From assembly GCA_029210545.1 (NCBI GenBank), contig JARGFV010000027.1, forward strand, positions 1-27,095: a stretch of DNA of 27,095 bases, given 5' to 3'. Source of the stretch: a bacterium. Its GTDB lineage: Bacteria > BMS3Abin14. Under the pieces are notes generated by a model that did no database searches, had not been told where the DNA came from, and was given only the letters and a program-made list of their open reading frames with translations. Shown one piece after another: positions 1 through 6,322 of this stretch (the first letter of the stretch is position 1; each line of letters starts with the position of its first letter). A program made the position numbers and the translations under genes.

Positions 1-108
1 AGGAGTTTTTCGTTCCGGCAAGGCGACTGAGGAGTGAGCGCGGAGGCATACTTTAGTATTCCGCACAAGCGAACGACAAAGCAACGCCGCCGGAACGGAA
101 AAGAACCT
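1..108. repeat. Long imperfect palindrome (MITE/REP-like)
   Basis: The first 108 bases fold back on themselves almost end to end. CGTTCCGGC at 11-19 pairs with GCCGGAACG at 89-97. The centre is ATAC (48-51), loop TTTA, GTAT (56-59), continued by GCGGA and TCCGC on either side. The outermost AGGAG/AACCT parts are only partly matched. No ORF of note is present. It looks like a non-coding dispersed hairpin element; the window may cut its left edge. Confidence 0.6.
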
Positions 109-207
109 CGTGAATAGTCCGGGCTAGGAAAGCGCCCCGATGCCGCCCATCCGCCGCACAAATCCGACCGGAGGTGTCCCATCGCCGGATTTCGGGTCTG
201 CACTCCG

Positions 208-276
208 CTAAAACCGCGACTCCCGAATTGACATCGGTTTATGCTATATAAACTTATATGAGAGTCGCGGTTTTAG
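208..276. promoter_or_regulatory. 15-bp perfect inverted repeat around the phosphoesterase start
   Basis: CTAAAACCGCGACTC at 208-222 is exactly complementary to GAGTCGCGGTTTTAG at 262-276. The second arm covers codons 2-7 of the phosphoesterase gene. Between the arms lie TTGACA (228-233) and an extended -10-like TGC-TATATA (242-250). No Shine-Dalgarno sequence precedes ATG 258. A start site about 7 nt after the -10-like box would give a nearly leaderless mRNA, while an upstream start would bury the AUG in a hairpin. The repeat is directly visible; the regulatory reading is inference. Confidence 0.5.
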
Positions 277-1001
277 CTGACGTCCACGCCAATCTCCCGG
301 CCCTCGAAGCGGTCGTCGAGGACATCAGGAAACAGGGCGCCGATACACTCTGGCACCTCGGGGATGCCGTAGGTTACGGTGCCGAGCCCTTTGCGTGCCT
401 GCAGCTCCTGGCGGACCTGGACACCGTTCTCATCGCAGGCAATCACGAGCAGGCTGCCTGCAACCTGGCCGAAGCTAACGGTTTTAACTCCGCGGCGGCA
501 GACGCCATAAGGTGGACCAGGGATATCCTGACCCACGACGCCCGCAAGGGACTTTGCGAACTCCCGCTTAACGCCATGCCTGCCCCCGGCGTTTTCCTTT
601 TCCACGGCCTCCCCGGTAGCGCAGCCGGCTACCTGCGCACGGTTGAGACGGCCGAACTTGTTTTCGACCACCTGGCGGACAGGGACCCGAGAATAAGGGC
701 CGCATTTTTCGGGCACACTCACCGCCCCGCGATTTTCACCCACCTCGCCGGACGCCCCGTACACACCATTGAGCCGGATGAAGAGCTCATAACGGCTCCC
801 GGTCGGCGATACATGGTCAATCCGGGAAGCGTGGGTCAGCCGCGGAACTCAGATCCTCGAGCCCAGTACCTGATCTACGACATGGATGGAGGTCGCGTGT
901 CCTTCCGCCGCGTCTCCTATGACATCGCCGCGGCCCAGGAGCGGATCCTCGAAGCGCAGCTGCCGCCTGCCCTGGCTGCCCGCCTGTCCCAGGGGATATG
1001 A
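258..1001 (+). CDS. Metallophosphoesterase (calcineurin-like, YfcE/MJ0936-type)
   Basis: A 247-aa cytosolic phosphoesterase of the calcineurin-like Metallophos_2 type. The dinuclear metal site is complete: D8-x-H10 in LADVHAN, D36 in HLGDAVGYG, N62-H63 in AGNHE, H116 in FHG, and H153/H155 in FGHTHRP. Length is normal for single-domain members, which act as phosphodiesterases, nucleotidases or occasionally protein phosphatases. The substrate cannot be read from sequence. ATG 258 is chosen because the first metal motif begins at residue 5; there is no visible ribosome binding site. The stop overlaps the start of the kinase gene (ATGA, 998-1001), so translation is probably coupled. Acting as the cognate phosphatase of that kinase is an attractive but unproven idea. 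Confidence 0.85.
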   Translation: MRVAVLADVHANLPALEAVVEDIRKQGADTLWHLGDAVGYGAEPFACLQLLADLDTVLIAGNHEQAACNLAEANGFNSAAADAIRWTRDILTHDARKGLCELPLNAMPAPGVFLFHGLPGSAAGYLRTVETAELVFDHLADRDPRIRAAFFGHTHRPAIFTHLAGRPVHTIEPDEELITAPGRRYMVNPGSVGQPRNSDPRAQYLIYDMDGGRVSFRRVSYDIAAAQERILEAQLPPALAARLSQGI

Positions 1002-2695
1002 TGGGGGCCGCCACCCACCCCAGTGTCGTCCTTCTCCACCCCGACGAAGGGCGGGCCGGTGAACTGGCCGGGCACCTGTCCGGGGGAGGTCTGACGGTGG
1101 TAATTAAGCCGGACCTTCCCTCGGCTCTCCGCTCCATCGGTGACGCGGACGTTATCATTGCCGACATAACCCACAGCGACGACGGAGCGGCCCTTTGCCG
1201 GAAGCTGCGCACGGACCCGGTCGCCAGGAACATCCCCCTCCTCGCCCTTTCGGAAAAAACGCTGGACGACTCATCCCTTGGAGACATCCTTTCAGCCGGA
1301 GCCATGGATGTCCTCACTCCACCCGTGAGCCCGCCACTGCTCCTCGCCAGGGTGGGCAACCTGGTCAGGATCCACAGGGAGGAGGTCCACCTCAAGGAAA
1401 CGGAAAAACGGTACAGGCGCATTTTCGCCTCATCCCATTACGGCTATTTTCTGTCCACCCGGGAGGGACGATTCCTGGAAGTCAACGAGGCCCTCCTGGA
1501 CATCCTCGGCTACACTTCCCGGGAAGAAGTGCTGAAGCTCAAGCTTCCCGACGACCTCTACGTCAACCCTGCTGACAGGGAACTGCTCCAGCACCTCATC
1601 GAGAAACAGGGGTTCGTCAAGGACTACAAGGTCGATTTCAAGCGCAAGGACGGTACCAGGATCACCATTCTCCTCACCGCCAACCTCTACAAGAACCTCG
1701 AGGGGGAGACCGTGGGTTACGAGGGGTTCAACATCCCCCTCAATGACATTAAGATCCCGGTTCGAAGCCGCCTTTTAAATGCCCTGTTTCGCCCCTTCAG
1801 GCGGGTCATGGCCGAGAAGAGCAACTTCATGTCGGTGGCCCGGATCAGCGAGATGGTGGCCAATCAGTACGAGAAGGTCGAGGAACTGTCCGAGGGGTTT
1901 TACACGTCGGTGTGGAAGGGGCGCGACGTCCTCGGGTTCGAGGAGGGTCCACTCGTCATCAAGACCTCCAAGAGCGAGGCCATAAACCCGAGACTCCTCC
2001 TCGAAGCCAAGGTCCTGCGCGGGCTCTCCGGTCACCCCGGTGTCCCGGAGCTCGTGGATGTGGCCCGCCACAGGGACCGCACCGTCATCGTCACCCGGTT
2101 TATCGAAGGCGTTCCCTTGTCGAAGATGATGCCCCTCAAAGACAACGCTGCCAGGGACCGCATCTCATATCAGCTCATGGACGTGGTTTCCCACCTGCAC
2201 GACCACAACATCGTGCACCGGGACATCAAACCGGACAATATCATCGTGCGCCCTGACGGGACGATCGTCCTGCTGGATTACGGCATCGTCAAGCGCATGG
2301 GAGAAAAGGAGACCTCGCCAACCATCATCGGGACCAGGCCGTACATGAGCCCGGAGCAGATCAACGGCCGCAGCGAGCGGCGCAGCGATGTGTGGGCCCT
2401 GGGTGTCGTCCTTTACCAGCTTTACACCGGTTTCCTCCCCTTTGACGGCAATACGGAGATCGAGATGATGGATCATATCCTCAACCGGGGGCCGACCCTG
2501 CCCCGCGCCATCGACCCTACCCTGCCTGCCCAGATGGAGAACGTCCTCATCCGGGCCCTCAGGAAAAGACCTGAAGGCCGCTATCACAACGCGGGGGAGA
2601 TGCGGGAAGAGGTTATGGCCATCGTGCCGGAGTTCAAGAAGAACGTGAAAGATCTCATCCGCCAGCCTGAAGAGGCTGCGGTGCTGGTACCGTAA
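998..2695 (+). CDS. Receiver-PAS-Ser/Thr protein kinase fusion
   Basis: A 565-aa cytosolic signalling protein. Residues about 9-125 form a receiver-like domain with a candidate phospho-acceptor D56 (VIIADI) and acidic D16. The usual KP motif reads TPPVSP (107-112), so the conserved Lys is missing and phosphotransfer may be altered. Residues 136-250 form a PAS domain (YFLSTREGRFLEVNEALLDI). Residues about 296-545 are a Hanks-type kinase: VIK with K322, E336, HRDIKPDN (407-414), DYG (427-429) in place of DFG, and SPE (451-453) in an activation segment holding Thr/Ser. There is no transmembrane segment, unlike PknB-type kinases. It overlaps the phosphoesterase gene by 4 bp. It probably couples a PAS-sensed or phosphorelay signal to Ser/Thr phosphorylation; the ligand and targets are unknown. 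Confidence 0.88.
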   Translation: MMGAATHPSVVLLHPDEGRAGELAGHLSGGGLTVVIKPDLPSALRSIGDADVIIADITHSDDGAALCRKLRTDPVARNIPLLALSEKTLDDSSLGDILSAGAMDVLTPPVSPPLLLARVGNLVRIHREEVHLKETEKRYRRIFASSHYGYFLSTREGRFLEVNEALLDILGYTSREEVLKLKLPDDLYVNPADRELLQHLIEKQGFVKDYKVDFKRKDGTRITILLTANLYKNLEGETVGYEGFNIPLNDIKIPVRSRLLNALFRPFRRVMAEKSNFMSVARISEMVANQYEKVEELSEGFYTSVWKGRDVLGFEEGPLVIKTSKSEAINPRLLLEAKVLRGLSGHPGVPELVDVARHRDRTVIVTRFIEGVPLSKMMPLKDNAARDRISYQLMDVVSHLHDHNIVHRDIKPDNIIVRPDGTIVLLDYGIVKRMGEKETSPTIIGTRPYMSPEQINGRSERRSDVWALGVVLYQLYTGFLPFDGNTEIEMMDHILNRGPTLPRAIDPTLPAQMENVLIRALRKRPEGRYHNAGEMREEVMAIVPEFKKNVKDLIRQPEEAAVLVP

Positions 2696-2697
2696 AT

Positions 2698-2795
2698 AAC
2701 AGTAGTCAGAAGTCAGTAGCCGGTAATCAGTAGAAAGGCGTGAGACAGATCTTATTCCTGGATGCTGGACCTTAGATCTTAGACCTTGGATGTTC
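2698..2795. repeat. Degenerate short-word spacer
   Basis: The spacer after the kinase gene consists of drifting copies of short words: AGTAGTCAGAAGTCAGTAG and GTAATCAGTAG near 2702-2734, then GGATGCTGGACC, TTAGATCTTAGACC and TTGGATGTT up to 2793. It has no ORF. The same style of sequence recurs in many other intergenic gaps of this window. Confidence 0.5.
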
Positions 2796-2806
2796 GCATC
2801 TCCCCA

Positions 2807-2842
2807 CATTGAAAGGGCCGCCCTGAGGCGGCCCTTTCAATG
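2807..2842. terminator. Bidirectional hairpin terminator
   Basis: A perfect 16-bp stem, CATTGAAAGGGCCGCC paired with GGCGGCCCTTTCAATG around a 4-nt CTGA loop. It lies between convergent genes: the plus-strand kinase gene ends at 2695 and the minus-strand small gene ends at 2837, its TGA lying inside the stem. The long U-tract is short or absent, so termination strength is uncertain, but the position and symmetry fit a shared terminator. Confidence 0.75.
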
Positions 2843-3097
2843 TCTTGTCTGGCTATTCAGGTACTGCAGGAAGTAGGCGCTTGCCCCGAGGCCGTTGATG
2901 GCGTCGGCCAGGGCCTTGCCCCTGTCGCTTGTTACGTCGGTGACGATGGTCAGCGGCTTGGTCCTTCCGATGAGGGCGATGAGCTCGGTGGGAGGCACCT
3001 CACGGTAGATCCTGGTGAGGTAAAGGGCCACCTTCATCTCGACATCCTTGCTGGGCACTGACCGTAGAACAACCGTTCCTCTCCCTGTCTCAGCCAT
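2837..3097 (-). CDS. Small protein resembling the L7/L12 C-terminal fold
   Basis: An 86-aa protein. ATG 3097 is preferred over the upstream extension because GAAAGGGGTG lies just before it. Residues about 21-75 follow the pattern of the ribosomal protein L7/L12 C-terminal domain: KVALYLTRIYRE, then LIALIGRTKPLTI, then a helix ending LADAINGLGASAYF, which parallels KVAVIK..., LVESAP... and L..AGA in bL12. It lacks the L7/L12 N-terminal dimerisation region, so it is not the ribosomal stalk protein. L7/L12-CTD-like modules occur in stand-alone proteins of unknown role. The gene is alone on this strand and ends in the shared terminator. The family assignment is by eye and tentative. Confidence 0.55.
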   Translation of the reverse strand: MAETGRGTVVLRSVPSKDVEMKVALYLTRIYREVPPTELIALIGRTKPLTIVTDVTSDRGKALADAINGLGASAYFLQYLNSQTRH

Positions 3098-3412
3098 CTT
3101 GCGCACCCCTTTCTTTTCACTCCCCTTTCGACATCTTCCGGCGAAGTTCAAGAAGGTTCCGACTGGACAACTTCATCTGTTCTACCCGATGATAGGCATA
3201 AAGCGTGCCAGTGAACATATGGCAATATTGGCATTTTTATGCCATTTTTTACCCGTACATACCCGGTACTATGAAATTATTTCACGGATAGGGGGGAAAT
3301 CACACGTGATCGCGTGGAGTGTACGAACGTGGATGCCGAAAGGTCTGACAAACACGTGCCTTACGCACCTACGGACTCTCAGTTTCCAGTTTCTGGTTCC
3401 AGACACCAGATA
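3098..3412. other. Gene-free spacer with a TGGCA/TGCCA cluster
   Basis: No credible gene is seen here. An AT-rich part holds TGCCA (3206-3210), TGGCA (3220-3224), TGGCA (3229-3233) and TGCCA (3240-3244), two successive inverted pairs. The rest includes CACGTG-type words near 3302-3357 and, at 3380-3412, the short-word sequence TTTCCAGTTTCTGGTTCCAG. It should hold the promoter for the minus-strand small gene, but no convincing -35/-10 pair was identified. Confidence 0.4.
3229..3250 (+). terminator. Weak hairpin plus T-run
   Basis: TGGCAT (3229-3234), loop TTTT, ATGCCA (3239-3244), then TTTTTT (3245-3250). The 6-bp stem with a U-tract is terminator-like on the plus strand. No plus-strand gene ends just upstream, so an operator-type role for the TGGCA pairs is equally possible. 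Confidence 0.3.
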
Positions 3413-3471
3413 CTAGGAGTCTGTCGGAGAACCTGCCTGTCTGGTTAGACAGGCAGGGCACAGACTCCTAG
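3413..3471 (+). repeat. Hairpin A repeat, solo copy
   Basis: A 59-bp double hairpin. The outer arms CTAGGAGTCTGT (3413-3424) and ACAGACTCCTAG (3460-3471) are perfect. The inner arms CCTGCCTGTCT (3432-3442) and AGACAGGCAGG (3447-3457) enclose GGTT. The asymmetric internal loop is CGGAGAA on the left and GC on the right. The element sits at the 3' end of the Nudix gene and its right CTAG provides that gene's stop codon. Near-identical copies are at 11079-11135 and 13968-14026, with diverged copies at 5816 and 6041. Confidence 0.85.
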
Positions 3472-3875
3472 ATACTGGAGCCGCGCTTTTTGAAATAGTG
3501 CTCCAATATTTCCTTATGATCGAAGGCGATCTTCGCCGGCAGGGTGTCGGCCGTGAACACCCCGGCCCCGGCAGCGTCATCGGCAGCCGCCGGCTGTCCC
3601 CCGGCTGTCCCGACAAACACGGTGGATATGGTATGCAGCCGCGGATCCCGGGAAGGGTCGGAGTACACACCCAGGAGACGGGTCAGGATCACGTCGAGGC
3701 CCGTCTCTTCTTTCGCTTCGCGCACGGCCGCCGCCTCGACGGTCTCCCCCAGGTCCACGAACCCCCCGGGGATGGCCCAACCGTGGGGCGGATTTTTCCT
3801 CTCGATGAGCACGATGCCGCCCTCGACCTCGATGATGATGTCAACTGTGGGGACAGGATTTTTGTGTTCGCTCAT
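3468..3875 (-). CDS. Nudix hydrolase
   Basis: A 135-aa Nudix-fold pyrophosphohydrolase, cytosolic, cleaving a nucleoside diphosphate linked to another moiety. The Nudix box is intact at residues 38-60: G38, E44, R52-E53, E56-E57, G59. The following region resembles ADP-ribose pyrophosphatase/MutT-like members, but the substrate cannot be assigned. ATG 3875 is chosen because GGGAG lies 4-8 nt upstream; an in-frame GTG at 3890 is possible. The stop TAG lies in the right arm of the hairpin A repeat, so the C-terminus (GSSI) was probably set by that insertion and may be truncated. It stands alone between two spacer regions. Confidence 0.88.
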   Translation of the reverse strand: MSEHKNPVPTVDIIIEVEGGIVLIERKNPPHGWAIPGGFVDLGETVEAAAVREAKEETGLDVILTRLLGVYSDPSRDPRLHTISTVFVGTAGGQPAAADDAAGAGVFTADTLPAKIAFDHKEILEHYFKKRGSSI

Positions 3876-4109
3876 GGCACTCCCGTTCACAATTCAAGAT
3901 CAAACCCGGCCTCTCGCAGAGACGCAGAGAACGCAGGGGGAATTCAAAACTCAACTGAAAACAGCTCCAAGGAAAACAAATCCATCGTTTTTCCTCGGTG
4001 GTCCCCTGTGGTTAGACCTGGGAGAGGTCGTCTCCGTGGCCCTCCGTGTTATGGCTCTGATGTCTGAGATCGCTTCGCCCAACAGTCAGCTCGCGATGAC
4101 AAGCTCCTG
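3876..4109. other. Spacer with short-word repeat
   Basis: A 234-bp spacer with no recognised gene. GCAGAGACGCAGAGAACGCAG near 3916-3936 is one of the window's degenerate short-word stretches. The remainder has no clear promoter or terminator. Confidence 0.35.
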
Positions 4110-4463
4110 CTACCCCATGCTGTTCGGCAGCAGATACTGGTGCACTGCCGCCGCTCCGATGAACACGACGAAACTGATAACCAGCACCATGGGGAACGAC
4201 ACACCTTTCCTGAACAAAGCCAGGGCGGTGATGAAGAAAAAGATGGTGGGCACAATGGCGAACAGGACCGACCTGGTAAAGGCCCTGGCCAGATCGTAAT
4301 CGCCCGTGTCGGTGTAAAGCCAGATAAGGGTCAAAAGGGTGGTCAGCGGCATGGCCGCTATGAGCCCACCCAGAGAGGGCAGTCTTTTGGCGAGTTCACT
4401 GACGCCGGCGATAAGGAGGGCTGAGATCAGGGTCTTGAACAGGAAAAAGACAGCCGGCGACAC
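4110..4463 (-). CDS. DUF3147-type inner-membrane protein
   Basis: A 117-aa very hydrophobic protein with about four transmembrane segments (residues about 5-25, 30-50, 62-85 and 88-108). The pattern SELAKRLPSLGGLIAAMPLTTLL is typical of DUF3147 membrane proteins, whose function is unknown. The start is GTG 4463; AAGGAG, overlapping the stop of the upstream thioredoxin-fold gene, serves as ribosome binding site. It is the last gene of the trmJ / thioredoxin-like / DUF3147 run, separated by 8 bp from the preceding gene, and is probably translated from the same mRNA. The membrane topology is clear; the role is unknown. Confidence 0.7.
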   Translation of the reverse strand: MSPAVFFLFKTLISALLIAGVSELAKRLPSLGGLIAAMPLTTLLTLIWLYTDTGDYDLARAFTRSVLFAIVPTIFFFITALALFRKGVSFPMVLVISFVVFIGAAAVHQYLLPNSMG

Positions 4464-4471
4464 CGGAGACT

Positions 4472-5002
4472 TTACTCCTTTGTCAACCTGTCGATGGCAT
4501 CCGAGATCGCCTTGATCGGCTCCGGCTCCAGACTCTGGATAGCCATGACCACCGTGCCGTCGCGGTCTACAAGGACGGCGAAAGGGATGATCTCCACGCC
4601 GTAGCTGTCGAAGATCTCCAGCTCCGGATCAAGGATGACCTGGTAATGCATCTTGGCCGCGTACTTTTTGACCTGGGAGAGCATCCGGTCGGTTGGCGGA
4701 TCGCCTGCGATCCCGATAAGCTCGAATTCCCGCTTCTGGTAAAGGTCGTTGATTTTGTTTAACGCCTCGATCCGGCTGATGCAGTCCCGGCAGAAAACGG
4801 ACCAGAAGTTGAGCAGGACCACTTTTTCGCCCAGGTGGTCCTTGAGTTCGAACTTCTCCCCCTGCAGAGTCGTTGACGTGAACAGGGGAGCCCGGTCACC
4901 CTTTCCCACGGTGACGGCATGACACGGCGCCACGAAAGCCGCAGGGACGAGGAGGATAACCGCAGCGAACGACAGTATCAACGATAAACCGTGCCTTTTC
5001 AT
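4472..5002 (-). CDS. Secreted TlpA/ResA-like thioredoxin-fold protein
   Basis: A 176-aa exported redox protein. Residues 1-29 form a signal peptide (MKRHG, hydrophobic core, cleavage probably after CHA). The rest is an AhpC/TSA-redoxin domain: GDRAPLFTSTTLQGE, FWSVFCRDC with C71 and C74 as the CxxC pair, and the cis-Pro loop EIIPFAVLVDRDG. TlpA/ResA relatives reduce cysteines of apocytochrome c or other periplasmic proteins; that would fit the cytochrome operon downstream of trmJ, but proximity is the only link. ATG 5002 is chosen for GGAG 8-11 nt upstream and the proper signal peptide; longer in-frame extension upstream is antisense-like noise over trmJ. The start overlaps the trmJ stop (ATGA). 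Confidence 0.85.
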   Translation of the reverse strand: MKRHGLSLILSFAAVILLVPAAFVAPCHAVTVGKGDRAPLFTSTTLQGEKFELKDHLGEKVVLLNFWSVFCRDCISRIEALNKINDLYQKREFELIGIAGDPPTDRMLSQVKKYAAKMHYQVILDPELEIFDSYGVEIIPFAVLVDRDGTVVMAIQSLEPEPIKAISDAIDRLTKE

Positions 5003-5799
5003 TGTTTCTCTCCTGATCCCGTGTTTTTGGCGCTCTTTCCGCCTTCGAGCGCCCATACGATCCTCCTGAAAACCCCCCTGACGATCCGGGCATCCTGGGA
5101 GGTCTTCACCCCATGATTCAGGATCTCTTTCAGGTGCAGAAGGGCACGTTCCCTGGGGTTCCGGATAAAAAAACCGCTCCTTTCGAGAACCGATGTCATC
5201 TGCTCGATCATCTGCGAGATCTCCACGGATGAAGCGTCTCCGAAGGACCGTACCAGGGGCAGATCGTCGGCGCCCATTCTCAATTCGTACGCCATGACCA
5301 TGACCGATTGCGCCAGGTTCAGGCTGGCATACTCCCCATCCACCGGGATGGAAACCACGGCGTGGCAAAGAGCCAGCTCTTCGGATGTCAGTCCGCAGTC
5401 CTCCGGACCGAAGACCAGAGACGCCATTCCGCTGCCCCCAACGCTTCCCAGGTGACCAAGCAGGTGGCTCGATGCCTCGCGGGGAGTCATGATGCGGGAC
5501 CTCCCGCTCTTGACCCTTCGGGAGGTGCCCAGGACGATCTCCTGATCCCTGAGAGCCTCCTCAAGAGTATCAAAAGTCCGCGCGGCTTCCAACACATCCT
5601 TCGCCGAGGCTGCGAACATCCTCGACTCGGATACATGGTACTCCCCGGGAGCGACCAGGGCAAGTTCACCCAGGCCCATGTTCTTGACTGCCCGCGCAGC
5701 CGCGCCGATGTTCCCCCCATAACGGGGGCGGCACAGCACGACCCTTACCTGCCTCAGAAGTCTCGAAGGCCTTCCGCCTTCAATGTTTGGCATTGCCAT
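4999..5799 (-). CDS. trmJ: tRNA (cytidine/uridine-2'-O-)-methyltransferase TrmJ-like
   Basis: A 266-aa SPOUT (TrmH/SpoU class) methyltransferase. The hallmarks are RYGGNIGAAARAVKNMG near residues 26-42, SLVFGPEDCGLTSEEL, and PVDGEYASLNLAQSVMVMAYEL, which form the knotted SAM site. The domain order and the C-terminal helical tail match TrmJ (RNA methyltransferase, TrmH family group 1), which methylates the ribose of tRNA position 32. ATG 5799 is preferred: GGGAA lies a few bases upstream, while the longer reading frame continues into the repeat element at 5816. That insertion ends only 16 bp from the start, so the native promoter may have been displaced or replaced. First gene of a three-gene run. 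Confidence 0.85.
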   Translation of the reverse strand: MAMPNIEGGRPSRLLRQVRVVLCRPRYGGNIGAAARAVKNMGLGELALVAPGEYHVSESRMFAASAKDVLEAARTFDTLEEALRDQEIVLGTSRRVKSGRSRIMTPREASSHLLGHLGSVGGSGMASLVFGPEDCGLTSEELALCHAVVSIPVDGEYASLNLAQSVMVMAYELRMGADDLPLVRSFGDASSVEISQMIEQMTSVLERSGFFIRNPRERALLHLKEILNHGVKTSQDARIVRGVFRRIVWALEGGKSAKNTGSGEKQ

Positions 5800-5815
5800 G
5801 ATGTTCCCAATCACA

Positions 5816-5867
5816 CTAGGAGCCTGTCGGAGAACCTCCCATTTTCTTAGCAGGGAGGGCACAGGCT
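5816..5867 (+). repeat. Hairpin A repeat, diverged copy upstream of trmJ
   Basis: It starts CTAGGAGCCTGTCGGAGAACC and ends with the inner arm CAGGGAGGG then CACAGGCTAG. The outer stem AGCCTGT/ACAGGCT is kept; the terminal bases of the right arm are shortened. It directly abuts an inverted hairpin B at 5868. Together with the inverted hairpin A at 6041-6076 it makes 5816-6076 a 261-bp unit with inverted ends. Confidence 0.75.
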
Positions 5868-6076
5868 AGCAGCGTGTCGGAAAACCTCTTGACACGCTGC
5901 TGTAAGTTTTTCGGAAAGCTCTTTTTGGGGTCTTTTCTTGAAAACAAGAGCAGTAAACCGGTGAATAACTCCAGTGAATTACCAAATGTGCCATATATTT
6001 GTTCTTTTCGGTCTAAATGCTGCTTCCGTAAAACTATATCCAGGAGCCTGCATGGGGTTCTCCGACAGGCTCCTAG
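5868..6076 (-). mobile_element. MITE-like element, hairpin A/B family, inverted copy
   Basis: Read on the minus strand the order is hairpin A (6076 to 6041, CTAGGAGCCTGTCGG...), spacer GATATA, inner repeat GTTTTACGGAAGC (6034 to 6022), a non-coding body of about 100 bp, inner repeat GCTTTCCGAAAAAC (5919 to 5906), and hairpin B (5901 to 5868), whose arms AGCAGCGTGTC/GACACGCTGCT are perfect. The body shows no transposase similarity, so mobilisation would be in trans. It lies between the cytochrome gene and trmJ. Confidence 0.65.
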
Positions 6077-6322
6077 TGGGGTTTTTGGGCGCAGGAAAGG
6101 CTGCCCTTGAAACCCGTCACAGTCGGTGGCCGCTTGGTAAGGAGGGGAACTGTGCCGGGCTGGAGAATCGGATATCGACTCACGCTCATGGATACCAAGC
6201 GTTTCCGATTCTCCCAGGCAGCCTGATACAAGTATACCTCTCCATCCGAAATCCGCAACGGGTTCAGTGTAACTCCGACGAATTTCGGTTTCCGTTAGCA
6301 AAGGCGCGGCTCCGCAGCCGGA
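6077..6322. other. Structured spacer with interlocking inverted repeats
   Basis: There is no credible gene in 246 bp. Three inverted repeat pairs interlock: CACAGT (6118-6123) with ACTGTG (6149-6154), GCTTGGTA (6132-6139) with TACCAAGC (6193-6200), and GGAGAATCGGA (6162-6172) with TCCGATTCTCC (6204-6214). A further loose pair, CCGAAAT near 6246 and ATTTCGG near 6281, lies beyond them. It could be a structured RNA 3' of the cytochrome gene or a remnant of a mobile element. No known riboswitch consensus was recognised. Confidence 0.45.

Noticed and set aside
3220-3244. Sigma-54 promoter from TGGCA...GCAT
   Set aside because: The distance between GG and GC elements is one or two bases short of the required spacing in each possible alignment.
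5868-6301. Minus-strand ORF through the spacer and MITE-like element
   Set aside because: It translates hairpins and spacer, resembles no known protein, and has no ribosome binding site.
6077-6322. Cobalamin or cyclic-di-GMP riboswitch
   Set aside because: Neither the B12 box nor the GEMM core could be found on either strand.
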